DNA from: Neorhizobium sp. SOG26
GTDB taxonomy: Bacteria; Pseudomonadota; Alphaproteobacteria; Rhizobiales; Rhizobiaceae
Length of the DNA stretch: 64,000 bases
Direction: 5' to 3'
NCBI RefSeq assembly: GCF_003491345.1
Contig: NZ_CP025513.1
Location: forward strand, 919,501 to 983,500
A program made the position numbers and the translations under genes. The notes under the pieces were generated by a model. The model saw only the letters and a list, made by a program, of their open reading frames with translations, searched no databases and was not told the origin of the DNA. Shown one piece after another: positions 19,405-27,920 of the stretch; within the stretch, counting starts at the first letter, position 1; every line of letters begins with the position of its first letter.

Positions 19405-19710
19405 CTACTTCGTGGGACGCACCAGCGAGATGACGCGCGGTTTCGACGGCGTGTCCAACCATTCTGTCCACTTATCGCGCTCTTCCAGAGTGTCGAAGAA
19501 CCGCCAGAGTTTGTAGTCGTCCTCGGTCGTCTGCAGCATTTCGCCGATCGTGACTATCTCCAGCGGAAGCGTCACTTCGTTGCCCTCGAAGCGGACGAGA
19601 TAGGCACCATCGATGGCCGGGCGGATGACCTGGCCGACGGAGTATCCGCCGTCCTCGTCATCGACTGTGAAGTACATTCCGCTCAGTGTCTCGAAGAGTT
19701 TATCATTCAT
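19405..19710 (-). CDS. Hypothetical protein
   Basis: 101-residue soluble, acidic protein starting MNDKLFETLSGMYFTVDDEDGGYSVGQVIR. The pattern of alternating beta strands (SVGQVIRPAIDGAYLVRFEG) followed by a helical, tryptophan-containing part (YKLWRFFDTLEERDKWTEWL) suggests a small beta-barrel plus helix. No signal peptide or membrane segment is visible and I do not recognise a family. It stands alone between the small membrane protein and the GGDEF-EAL gene. Confidence 0.7.
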   Translation of the reverse strand: MNDKLFETLSGMYFTVDDEDGGYSVGQVIRPAIDGAYLVRFEGNEVTLPLEIVTIGEMLQTTEDDYKLWRFFDTLEERDKWTEWLDTPSKPRVISLVRPTK

Positions 19711-19850
19711 TCTCGGCGTCAGTCCTGGAATTGGTTCGGAAGATGCGGAAAGGCCCTCCGATAGAAGGGCGGTTTTGGAGCTTCAGGGTACAGCTTTTGC
19801 GAACCGACGCAACGCCTCAACCGATCTGCAGTCCCGGCGGATCCATACTG

Positions 19851-22715
19851 CTAGATACTGTAGTCCAAAGGCTCGGTAATGGCTGACAGCATGCGCGGGA
19901 CGTCTGTCGCGGGAACCGGCCGGCTGTAGAGATAACCTTGGCCCAGTGTGCAGCCCCGGCCGCGCAGGTAACGTGCTTGCTCATCCGTCTCTATACCTTC
20001 GGCGACAGTTGCCATGCCAAGCCGGTTGGCCATCTGGAGGATAGCGTCGATCACTGCGGTCGCCTTCGGCTCATTGTCGTCGATGCGCTCGACGAAGGAC
20101 CTGTCGATCTTGATCACATCGACCGGGAAATCCTGAAGATGGGTGAGCGACGCGTAACCGGTGCCGAAGTCATCAAGCGCCACCGCCATGCCAAGCTGGC
20201 GCAGTTCCTGCAACATACGCGCGACATCGGGACCGAGTTCGCCGATGAGCACCGTCTCGGTCACCTCGATATCGACTGACGCAAGATCCTGGTCGGACGC
20301 ACCGGCGTGGCGCCGAAGCCGGTCCAGCAGGTCGTTCTGGCGGAAGTCTGCCGCGGATACATTGACGGCGATGCGTCCCGGCGACACACCTTCCGCCTTC
20401 CAACGTTTGAGATCGGCAAATACGAGCGCGAGCATCCGGTCGGTCAACTGAACTGCAAGTTCTGCATCGGAAAAGGCTGCGGAGATCTCGGATGGCGGCA
20501 GGATGCGGTCGCCTTCACCACGGATGCGGAGAAGCGCCTCCCAACCTGTCACGCGATTGCTCTTCAGGTCGACCTTCGGCTGGTAGAAGGGGACAATGCT
20601 ATCTTCCTTGAGCGCCTGCCGTGCCCGCGCGAGCATGCCGGAGCGCCGCTCGGCGGCTCCCTTCAATGCGGGCGTAAACTCCAGCACCGTCCCCGGCATT
20701 TCCGCCTTGGATGCATACAGTGCGAGATCTGCGGCGATCAACAAGGACTCCGGCTCACCTCCGTCCCGGGGCCATATTGCCACGCCGGCGGAAACGCTGG
20801 CGGGAATACTCTGGTCGCCGAAGGTAAAGGGTTCCCCAAGTGCCTGCAGGGCATTGTCGATCGTTTCCTTGTACGCGTCAGGCGTCGGAAGCCCTGGCAG
20901 GATGATCGCGAACTCGTCGCCGCCGAGGCGGGCAACTGTCGCGGAAGCGGGAAGAGTGGTCCTCAGGCGCTCGGCAGTCTGCCACAATACGCTGTCACCT
21001 GCGGCATGGCCCAAGCTGTCGTTGAGTTCCTTGAACCCATTCAAGTCCAGCAGGACCAGGCCAACAAAGGTGCCGCTGCGCGCGGCGGAATCGATCGCTG
21101 CGAGCTTCTGTTTTCGATAAAGCGTTCGGTTGGGCAGCTTGGTCAGCGGGTCATGGTGGGCAGCCCAGTTGAGCTCCGCTTCCGCCTTCTTCTGCTGCGT
21201 TACATCCAGCATCGAGCCTACAAGGCGCACAGCCTCACCGGCGTTGTTGCGGACAATGACACATCTGGTGCGGACGTCTATCCAATCGCCCGAGGCGTTC
21301 AGGAATCGATATTCCTCATTCCAGTAGTCCGCCCCTTGCTCCAGGGCCAACGCCTGGCTCGCGAGCACCCGCGGTCGGTCCTCTGGATAGATGCGATCGA
21401 GCCACCAGTTCAGGTCCGTTTCGTGTTGCAGTTCCGGATAACCCAGAACCTCCTGATGGGCGCCTGCCCATCTCGCCCGTTCGCGCTCGATGGACCAGTC
21501 CCAGATGATGTCGTTGGTTGCGCGGCTGGCGAGTTGGTAGCGTTCTTCGCTCTCGCGAAGCGCGGTCTCGGACAGCACCTGTTCGTGGATATCTTCAAGG
21601 GTGCCGTACCAGGCAACAATCGTTCCTTCGGCATTGCGGCGCGGTCGGGCACGCGCCCTGAACCATCGGTATTCGCCATCGACCAGTCGCACACGGTAGC
21701 GAACGTCTGCAAGCTTGCCTTCACCTGCCTCGATCGCATTTCGCCAAAGTTCGATGACACCTGGGATATCATCTGGATGCACCACATCAGCCCAGCCTTG
21801 GCCGACACTGGCTTCACGCGGCAGCCCGACAAGCTGGCTCCACAAGGGCGCGATCTCGGTCACCCGGCCTTGCGGGTCAGCCACCCAGGCAATCTGCGGG
21901 TTCAACTCAATGTAGGCACGGTGATGGTCTTCCGTTTCGCGAAGGACCTCAAGGGTGCGGATATAGCGGCTTTGCTCCCGAGCCGTCGCCTGGGCCAAAC
22001 GCTCTGAATGCCATGTATAGAAGATCGCCCCGAACAGGATAATGAGGAATGCTGCGACAACGACGATCGAGAGTTGATCGACCGAGGCGATCCAGACGCT
22101 TGGCTCCACAGGGTTTGAGGCCGGTACGACCGTAGTACCGGACATCGCGATGATGTGAAGCGCGAAGATGGCAGCGGAGAGCGATACGGCCGCCGGCCAG
22201 GCAAAGATATGGTTCCGGGAGCGGACGAGGCAGTGACCAGCGAGGCCTGCAAGAAACATCCCACAGGCAACTGCTGCTACGTTGACTTTCGGATCCTGGA
22301 TGATCCCGCCTGGCAGCCGCATCGCCTGCAGATCCAGAAGATGGGAGATCGCGATGCCAACGCCGATGATAGTGCCAGCGAGGATGCCGCGTGGGCGTCC
22401 TAACAAACCGACGCACCCGGCGACGACGGTCAATGCCACGGATAAGAAAAGCGAAAACGCAACGGTCTTCAGCTTGAAGTGAATATCTAGATCGCCTCGA
22501 TATCCGAGCAGCAGCGTAAAATGGGTCGTCCATATGCCAAGGCCCGTCACCACCGAACCGAGAAGCAGCCAGCGCCGGCGCGAGGATGCTTGTTCCGTCA
22601 GGCTGTACTGTGCGATGCCAGCACTGGTCAGGCTTGCCAACGCGCAGATGCCCACGGCCAAAGCGACAAAGCGCAGGTTATGCTCATAGATCAGTGTATG
22701 GAGTACTTCGCCCAT
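19851..22715 (-). CDS. MHYT-PAS-PAS-GGDEF-EAL cyclic-di-GMP signalling protein
   Basis: 954 residues. About seven N-terminal membrane helices (1-235) form an MHYT-like sensor, but its motif triplet is degenerate (TTHF at 63-66, ISHLLDL near 123, LHIIAM at 186-191). Two PAS/PAC segments follow (about 260-375 and 385-505; WFRARARPRRNAEGTIVAWYGTLEDI is the first PAC). The GGDEF domain keeps RLGGDEFAI, and the EAL domain keeps GWEALLRI, DDFGTGYASL and KIDRSF. It could therefore both make and degrade c-di-GMP. It is transcribed alone. Confidence 0.9.
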   Translation of the reverse strand: MGEVLHTLIYEHNLRFVALAVGICALASLTSAGIAQYSLTEQASSRRRWLLLGSVVTGLGIWTTHFTLLLGYRGDLDIHFKLKTVAFSLFLSVALTVVAGCVGLLGRPRGILAGTIIGVGIAISHLLDLQAMRLPGGIIQDPKVNVAAVACGMFLAGLAGHCLVRSRNHIFAWPAAVSLSAAIFALHIIAMSGTTVVPASNPVEPSVWIASVDQLSIVVVAAFLIILFGAIFYTWHSERLAQATAREQSRYIRTLEVLRETEDHHRAYIELNPQIAWVADPQGRVTEIAPLWSQLVGLPREASVGQGWADVVHPDDIPGVIELWRNAIEAGEGKLADVRYRVRLVDGEYRWFRARARPRRNAEGTIVAWYGTLEDIHEQVLSETALRESEERYQLASRATNDIIWDWSIERERARWAGAHQEVLGYPELQHETDLNWWLDRIYPEDRPRVLASQALALEQGADYWNEEYRFLNASGDWIDVRTRCVIVRNNAGEAVRLVGSMLDVTQQKKAEAELNWAAHHDPLTKLPNRTLYRKQKLAAIDSAARSGTFVGLVLLDLNGFKELNDSLGHAAGDSVLWQTAERLRTTLPASATVARLGGDEFAIILPGLPTPDAYKETIDNALQALGEPFTFGDQSIPASVSAGVAIWPRDGGEPESLLIAADLALYASKAEMPGTVLEFTPALKGAAERRSGMLARARQALKEDSIVPFYQPKVDLKSNRVTGWEALLRIRGEGDRILPPSEISAAFSDAELAVQLTDRMLALVFADLKRWKAEGVSPGRIAVNVSAADFRQNDLLDRLRRHAGASDQDLASVDIEVTETVLIGELGPDVARMLQELRQLGMAVALDDFGTGYASLTHLQDFPVDVIKIDRSFVERIDDNEPKATAVIDAILQMANRLGMATVAEGIETDEQARYLRGRGCTLGQGYLYSRPVPATDVPRMLSAITEPLDYSI

Positions 22716-22868
22716 CCAGAACTCTCAGCCGATGAGTTCCAACCTGCCCTTGATACTTTAATAAACGTTCAAGAAGGAAGCGCTAAAGCATGCGTTCTGG
22801 ACGTCTTTTCAAGTTCCTTTCGTTCGCATTAGCTAGCATGTTTCTTGTCCGGTGAAGCGATGCACTGC

Positions 22869-23726
22869 TCAATGCAGGTGCTTCAACTTGTCCGGATTGC
22901 GCATCACATAGATCGCGGTGACCTTGCCGTCCTCTATATCGAGGGCAGTGGTTTGCAACTCCCCATCTGCTTCGCGGGTGATAAAGCCGGGTAAGCCGTT
23001 CACCATTGTGATCCGCACGAGTTGCCAGCCACCTCTTTCGAAGAAGCGCACCAGCGAGCGCTGTACCTTCATCACGTCTTCGATCCCGAACAGCAGCCTG
23101 AGCGCTGCCGGGCGCTTGCCACCGCCATCGGAATGCAGGCTGACATCGGCGGACAGCATGGCGGAGAGTGCGGTCATGTCGCCGCTACGCGATGCGGTGA
23201 AGAAGGCTTCGGCGATTTCCAGTCCGCGCTTTTTGTCGACCTGGAAACGGGTGCGGGTTTCGCGCACATGAGCGCGTGCCCGGGCCGCCAGTTGTCTGCA
23301 GGCCGCTGGTTCACGGTTGATCGAGGCCGCCACCTCGTCGAACTCTAGGCCGAACACGTCGTGCAGCAGGAAGGCCGCGCGCTCCAATGGCGAAAGGCGT
23401 TCCAGCGCCAGCATCAACGGCAGCGTTACATCCTCTTCTTCCTCCTCCTCGACCACGGGATCGGGAAGCCAGGGGCCGATATAGGTTTCACGCGTCTTGC
23501 GTGCAGATTTCAAGTGGTCAAGGCAGAGCCGGGTGACGGTGCGGCGCAGGAAGGCTTCCGGCTCGCGCACTTGAGCCCGGTCGGCCCTCATCCAGCGGAT
23601 GAAGGCCTCCTGTACCACGTCCTCGGCATCGGCCACGGAACCGAGCATACGGTAAGCGACGCGCATGAGGCGGGGGCGCAAGGGCGCAAAGCTTGCAGCA
23701 GCATCCTCATGGCCGACGACCTCCAT
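22869..23726 (-). CDS. ECF41-type sigma factor (SigJ-like)
   Basis: RNA polymerase sigma factor of about 285 residues. Region 2 includes RVAYRMLGSVADAEDVVQEAFIRW and region 4 includes FGLEFDEVAASINREPAACRQLAARARAHV. A SnoaL-like C-terminal extension follows, carrying DGGGK and, near the end, NPDKL, the two motifs that define the ECF41 group. There the extension controls sigma activity in place of an anti-sigma factor. ATG 23726 overlaps the stop of the partner gene (ATGA), so they are cotranslated. An in-frame ATG at 23774 would overlap the partner further. Confidence 0.92.
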   Translation of the reverse strand: MEVVGHEDAAASFAPLRPRLMRVAYRMLGSVADAEDVVQEAFIRWMRADRAQVREPEAFLRRTVTRLCLDHLKSARKTRETYIGPWLPDPVVEEEEEEDVTLPLMLALERLSPLERAAFLLHDVFGLEFDEVAASINREPAACRQLAARARAHVRETRTRFQVDKKRGLEIAEAFFTASRSGDMTALSAMLSADVSLHSDGGGKRPAALRLLFGIEDVMKVQRSLVRFFERGGWQLVRITMVNGLPGFITREADGELQTTALDIEDGKVTAIYVMRNPDKLKHLH

Positions 23727-24202
23727 CAGGCGACCGCCTTTTCCGCTTGGGGACGGGCCGGCGTTTCGAGCCACAGGCCGAAGCCGACGGCTAGGCGGTT
23801 CCAGCCGTTGATGACATTGATCATCAGGGTAAGCTTCACCTGCTCCTCCTGCGTGAACTTCGCCTCCAATGCCTGGCGAGCCGCATCAAGTTCAGGGCCT
23901 TCTGAAAGCCGCGTTAAAGCGTCCGTCCAGCCGAGTGCCGCCCGCTCACGATCAGTATAGCACGGCGCCTCGCGCCAAGCCGAGAGCAGGTAGATGCGCT
24001 GCTCCGTCTCGCCCTTAGCCCGCGCTTCGAGCGTGTGCATGTTGATGCAGTTGGCGCAGCCGTTGATCTGCGACGAGCGGATCTTCACCAGTTCGATCAG
24101 GCTCGGTTCAAGGCTGGCAGCCGCATCAAGCGACATGCTCATCCACTTCTTCATCAGGACTGGCGAAGCGGCGAAGGGATCAAGTCTCGGTGTCATTATC
24201 AT
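23726..24202 (-). CDS. Carboxymuconolactone decarboxylase/AhpD-like protein, ECF41 partner
   Basis: About 158 residues with the AhpD/CMD signature QINGCANCINMHTLEARAKGE, in which Cys49, Cys52 and His56 form the peroxidase-like active site. It is the standard conserved neighbour and target of ECF41 sigma factors. ATG 24202 follows AGAGGA. The ECF41-like promoter at 24229-24255 is immediately upstream, so it is probably the first gene of a self-activated two-gene operon. The role is presumably redox or thiol chemistry; the substrate is unknown. Confidence 0.88.
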   Translation of the reverse strand: MIMTPRLDPFAASPVLMKKWMSMSLDAAASLEPSLIELVKIRSSQINGCANCINMHTLEARAKGETEQRIYLLSAWREAPCYTDRERAALGWTDALTRLSEGPELDAARQALEAKFTQEEQVKLTLMINVINGWNRLAVGFGLWLETPARPQAEKAVA

Positions 24203-24228
24203 ATCCTCTGTTGGGGTTACGACATCAT

Positions 24229-24255
24229 GACGAGCGAGCGTCGGCCGGTGTGACA
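24229..24255 (-). promoter_or_regulatory. ECF41-type promoter of the CMD-sigma operon
   Basis: On the minus strand TGTCACA (24255-24249) is followed by 16 bases and then CGTC (24232-24229). That is the element pair and spacing I recall for ECF41-controlled promoters. The predicted start of transcription is about 20 bases before ATG 24202. Confidence 0.7.
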
Positions 24256-24357
24256 TGACGGGCAAATTCTCCAGAAGTCGCTTCGCTTGCGAAGCGCCAT
24301 TCGCCAACTACCGCGCATCTCCCGGTCCCATTGACACCAGTGCGGCAGCCTGTATTC

Positions 24358-24394
24358 TGTTATAAAAGTTTATATAACATAATTGTGGAACATA
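24358..24394 (+). promoter_or_regulatory. Candidate operator before peptide transporter 1
   Basis: An AT-rich island in GC-rich DNA. TGTTATA (24358-24364) and TATAACA (24373-24379) form a perfect inverted repeat with an 8-base spacer. Overlapping it, 24375-24394 contains ACATAATTGTGGAACATA, which resembles ACATTATTATGGCATA at 30542-30557 in front of the IclR and SelA-like genes. It is a candidate IclR site for the whole cluster. Confidence 0.45.
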
Positions 24395-24409
24395 AGTGGG
24401 GAGACTGCC

Positions 24410-25936
24410 ATGAAATTGAGACTCGCATTTCTTGTCGCCACGGCGCTTGTTGCCGCGCCTTCGCTGCTGATGGCCCAGGAGAAGGGCGGCGTGATCAACG
24501 TCGCAACGATCGGCGAACCGCCGACGCTCGACCCGATGACCTCGACCGCCGACCTCGTCGGTATCGTCACGCAGCACATTTTCGAGACGCTCTACACTTT
24601 CGACAAGACCTGGAATGTCACGCCTCTCCTGGCGGAAAGCCTTCCGGAGGTCAGCGATGACGGTAAGACCTACACGATCAAGCTGCGCTCCGACATCAAG
24701 TTCCACGACGGTAGCGACATGGCGTCCGATGACGTGGTTGCCTCGCTCAACCGCTGGACGAAACTCGCCTCGCGCGGCAAGCAGGCCGCCGGTTTCATCG
24801 AATCCATCTCCGCGGCAGATCCGTCGACCGTCGTGATCAAGCTGAAGCAGCCCTACGCGCCACTCGCTTCGCTGCTCGCCTTCAACAACTCTGCCGCAAT
24901 CATCATCCCGGCTGAAAAGCAGGCCGACACGATGACAGATTTCATCGGCACCGGTCCCTACATGCTGAAGGAACGGAAGGCAGACCAGTACATCCAGTTG
25001 GCTCGCTTCGACGGCTACAAGGCACGCTCCGGCGAGAGCGACGGATACGGCGGCGCTCGCAAGCAGTACCTCGACGAAATTCGCTTCGTGCCGGTGCCGG
25101 ATGCCAATACCCGCGTCGAGGCTGCCGTTTCCGGCCAGTATGACTACATCGACTCGCTGCCAGTTGAATCCTTCGACAAGTTGAAGGCCTCGACGGCGAC
25201 GCAGCCGCTAATGCTGAAGCCCTTCGGTTATCCGGTTTTTGTCTTCAATACGGCGGAAGGCGTTGCCAAGGATGTCGAGGTCCGCAAGGCAATTCGACAG
25301 GCGCTCAACATGGAAGACATGCTGGCCGCTGCATTCGGCAGCACGGATTTTTACGCGCTGGACGGCAATATCTACCCGGAACCCTATGCGTGGGCGACGG
25401 ATATCGGTGCCGAGGGTAACTACAACGTCGCCGATCCTGAAGGTGCCGCGGGGGCTGCCAAGGCCGCCGGCTATGACGGCAAGCCTGTCCGCATCCTGAC
25501 CAGCCGCCAATATGAATTCCACTACAAGATGGCGCAGGTCGCCGCAGAATATCTCAAGCTCGCCGGGTTCCAGGTAGACATGCAGGTCGTGGATTGGGCG
25601 ACGCTAACCCAACGCCGCGCCGACAAGGCCCTGTGGGACATCTATATCACCCACAGCCCGTTCCTGCCGGAGCCGGCGCTGATCGGCTCGCTGTCGCCGA
25701 GTTCTCCGGGCTGGTGGGATACGCCGGTGCGCAAGGAGGCCGTTGATGCTTTTTCGGCGGAATCTGACCCGAAGAAGCGCGTCGAACTGTGGGCGAAGGT
25801 CCAGAAGGCGGTCTATGACGAGGTGCCCTTCATGAAGATCGGTGACTTCAACGCCGTTTCTGCAATGTCGACCAAGCTTCAGGGCGTTGATCCGGCTCCG
25901 TGGCCCTACTTCTGGAACGCCTCGATCAAGAAGTAG
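24410..25936 (+). CDS. Family 5 peptide ABC binding protein (system 1)
   Basis: Periplasmic binding protein of 508 residues with signal peptide MKLRLAFLVATALVAAPSLLMAQ. The SBP_bac_5 opening is VINVATIGEPPTLDPMTSTADLVG, and LRSDIKFHDGSDMASDDVVASLNRW is the classic family signature. ATG 24410 is placed after GGGGAG. It feeds the DppB/DppC permeases at 26087 and 27042 and the fused ATPase at 31890. A hairpin repeat follows it and may reduce readthrough, so the binding protein would be made in excess. The ligand is probably an amino-acid or peptide-like amide, judged from the neighbouring enzymes. Confidence 0.9.
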   Translation: MKLRLAFLVATALVAAPSLLMAQEKGGVINVATIGEPPTLDPMTSTADLVGIVTQHIFETLYTFDKTWNVTPLLAESLPEVSDDGKTYTIKLRSDIKFHDGSDMASDDVVASLNRWTKLASRGKQAAGFIESISAADPSTVVIKLKQPYAPLASLLAFNNSAAIIIPAEKQADTMTDFIGTGPYMLKERKADQYIQLARFDGYKARSGESDGYGGARKQYLDEIRFVPVPDANTRVEAAVSGQYDYIDSLPVESFDKLKASTATQPLMLKPFGYPVFVFNTAEGVAKDVEVRKAIRQALNMEDMLAAAFGSTDFYALDGNIYPEPYAWATDIGAEGNYNVADPEGAAGAAKAAGYDGKPVRILTSRQYEFHYKMAQVAAEYLKLAGFQVDMQVVDWATLTQRRADKALWDIYITHSPFLPEPALIGSLSPSSPGWWDTPVRKEAVDAFSAESDPKKRVELWAKVQKAVYDEVPFMKIGDFNAVSAMSTKLQGVDPAPWPYFWNASIKK

Positions 25937-25966
25937 CATCTCGTAGGAATTGAACTGATGCTCACT

Positions 25967-25988
25967 CTCTCCCCGTACGCGGGGAGAG
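25967..25988. repeat. Short rhizobial palindromic repeat
   Basis: CTCTCCCCG-TACG-CGGGGAGAG is a perfect 9-bp stem with a TACG tetraloop, of the kind scattered through Rhizobiaceae intergenic regions. It lies between the binding-protein and permease genes and may stabilise the upstream mRNA 3' end or attenuate transcription. No T tract follows. Confidence 0.65.
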
Positions 25989-26086
25989 ATACGTGCCCGG
26001 CCGCCCGACGCTTCTTCTGTGGAAGAGGAGGAGCAACAGGCGGACGAGGCGCAAACCGACAGAATAAGCGGACACAGGAACCGCCC

Positions 26087-27028
26087 ATGATACGTTACAT
26101 CCTCCAGCGCCTCCTTGGCATGATCGTCGTGATGTTCCTTGTCGTCACGATCGTTTTCGTGATCGTGCGTGTCACGCCGGGCGATCCGGCGGCGGTGATG
26201 CTGGGGCCTGATGCGACGCCGCAGGATATTGCAGAGCTACGCAGCCGGCTCGGCCTAGATCAGTCGATTGTCCTGCAATACATCTATTACATCGGGCAAC
26301 TGCTGAAGGGCGACCTTGGCCAGTCGATCTTCCTCAATATGCCGGTCACCTCGGCACTTCTTGACCGCGCCGAGCCCACCTTCTTCCTGACGATTTTTTC
26401 ACTGGCCATTGCCAGCGTCATCGCCCTGCCAATCGGCATCTATGCCGCCTACCGGCGCGGTTCGTTCGTCGATCAGGCCTCGACCACGATCGCCATGCTG
26501 GCGGCTTCGATCCCGAGCTTCTGGCTCGGCCTCATCCTGATGCAGTTCTTTGCCGTGCGCTTCAGTATGTTCCCCGTCTCAGGGTATGGCGGGCCGGGAG
26601 CGAGCTTCGCGACGCGCATGTATCACTTGACGCTTCCAGCCTTTGCGCTCGGTCTCGTGTCCTCCGCGCTCATCCTGCGGTTCACCCGGGCTTCCATGCT
26701 TGACGTGCTGGGCGACGATTATATCCGCACTGCCCGCGCCAAGGGGCTGATCGAGCGGAAAGTCATTCTGAAGCATGCGCTGAAGAACGCGTTGATCCCG
26801 ATCCTGACGGTGATCGGGCTCACCGCCGCCGTTCTCATCTCCGGCGCAGTGGTGACGGAAACCGTCTTCGGCCTGCCCGGCGTTGGCAATCTCGTCGTGT
26901 CCGCCGTGCTGCGCCGTGACTATCCGGTGATCCAGGGCGCGTTGCTCGTGATCGCTGGGCTCTATGTCTTCATCAACTTCGCGATCGACATGCTTTATCT
27001 GCTCGTTGATCCTCGTGTCCGTTACTAG
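26087..27028 (+). CDS. DppB-type ABC permease (system 1)
   Basis: Inner-membrane permease of 313 residues with six hydrophobic segments. The N-terminus MIRYILQRLLGMIVVMFLVV and the following VRVTPGDPAAVMLGPDATP are the standard DppB/OppB opening. The EAA-like coupling loop is RTARAKGLIERKVILKHALKNAL. ATG 26087 follows CAGGAA, and the long upstream in-frame extension is intergenic repeat DNA. It pairs with the DppC-type protein that begins 13 bases later. Confidence 0.92.
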   Translation: MIRYILQRLLGMIVVMFLVVTIVFVIVRVTPGDPAAVMLGPDATPQDIAELRSRLGLDQSIVLQYIYYIGQLLKGDLGQSIFLNMPVTSALLDRAEPTFFLTIFSLAIASVIALPIGIYAAYRRGSFVDQASTTIAMLAASIPSFWLGLILMQFFAVRFSMFPVSGYGGPGASFATRMYHLTLPAFALGLVSSALILRFTRASMLDVLGDDYIRTARAKGLIERKVILKHALKNALIPILTVIGLTAAVLISGAVVTETVFGLPGVGNLVVSAVLRRDYPVIQGALLVIAGLYVFINFAIDMLYLLVDPRVRY

Positions 27029-27041
27029 GGGGTGCGCGACG

Positions 27042-27920
27042 ATGGCTGATATCGCGACCACCGCCCAGAAGCCGGAAGTGAGCGAACGGAGCCGTTTCTT
27101 GCGGCGCTTGCTGAAGCGCAAGACCGTTGCCGCCGGCTTGATCGTTCTGACGATCTTCGTGTTGCTGGCTGTTCTGGCGCCGTGGATTGCACCCTATTCG
27201 CCAACGAAGCTTTCGATCGTCAATCGACTCAAGCCGCCGAGCGAACTGTTCTGGTTCGGGACCGACGAGTTCGGCCGCGATGTTTTTAGCCGCACCATTT
27301 ACGCTGGGCGACTGTCGCTGCTGGTCGGCGCCGCAGTTGTCGCTCTTTCGGCCGTCATCGGAGTGACGATGGGACTACTCGCTGGTTTCTTCCAGCGGCT
27401 CGACACGCCGATCGCGCGCCTGATCGACGCGATGATGGCTTTCCCGGACATCCTGCTTGCGATCGCGCTGGTCGCTGCACTCGGTCCGTCGCTGACGACC
27501 GTCATCGTGGCACTGTCGATCGTCTATTCGCCACGCCTCGCGCGGATCGTCCGTGCTTCGACGCTCGTCATTCGGGAACTGCCCTATGTGGAAGCGGCGA
27601 AGGCGCTCGGGATCTCGACCTTCCACATCATGACGCGACACGTGCTGCGCAACCTCGTCTCGCCGATCCTGGTGCAAGGCACGTTCCTGTTCGCCAGTGC
27701 GATGCTCGCCGAAGCCGGCCTTTCCTTCCTTGGCCTCGGCGTGAGCCCCGAAATCCCGACCTGGGGCACAATGATCTCCGCCGGCCGCCAATATATCGGC
27801 CAGGCCGACTGGATGACCTACTTCCCGGGCTTCGCCATCATCTTATCCGTGCTGTCGCTGCAAATGGTCGGCGATGGTTTGAGAGATATGCTCGATCCCA
27901 GACTGCGAAAGGATCTTTGA
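27042..27920 (+). CDS. DppC-type ABC permease (system 1)
   Basis: Inner-membrane permease of 292 residues. After a charged N-terminal tail comes a first helix (AAGLIVLTIFVLLAVLAPWIAPY), then FGTDEFGRDVFSRTIYAGRLSL, the DppC/OppC hallmark. The coupling loop is EAAKALGISTFHIMTRHVLRN, and LSFLGLGVSPEIPTWGTMI completes the family pattern. It is directly followed, with no gap, by the amidohydrolase at 27921, so import and hydrolysis are cotranscribed. Confidence 0.92.
   Translation: MADIATTAQKPEVSERSRFLRRLLKRKTVAAGLIVLTIFVLLAVLAPWIAPYSPTKLSIVNRLKPPSELFWFGTDEFGRDVFSRTIYAGRLSLLVGAAVVALSAVIGVTMGLLAGFFQRLDTPIARLIDAMMAFPDILLAIALVAALGPSLTTVIVALSIVYSPRLARIVRASTLVIRELPYVEAAKALGISTFHIMTRHVLRNLVSPILVQGTFLFASAMLAEAGLSFLGLGVSPEIPTWGTMISAGRQYIGQADWMTYFPGFAIILSVLSLQMVGDGLRDMLDPRLRKDL

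Noticed and set aside
20307..22007. Long plus-strand open frame (566 codons) inside the GGDEF-EAL gene
   Set aside because: It is antisense to a gene with clear MHYT, PAS, GGDEF and EAL domains; its translation has no recognisable domain and is an effect of high GC.
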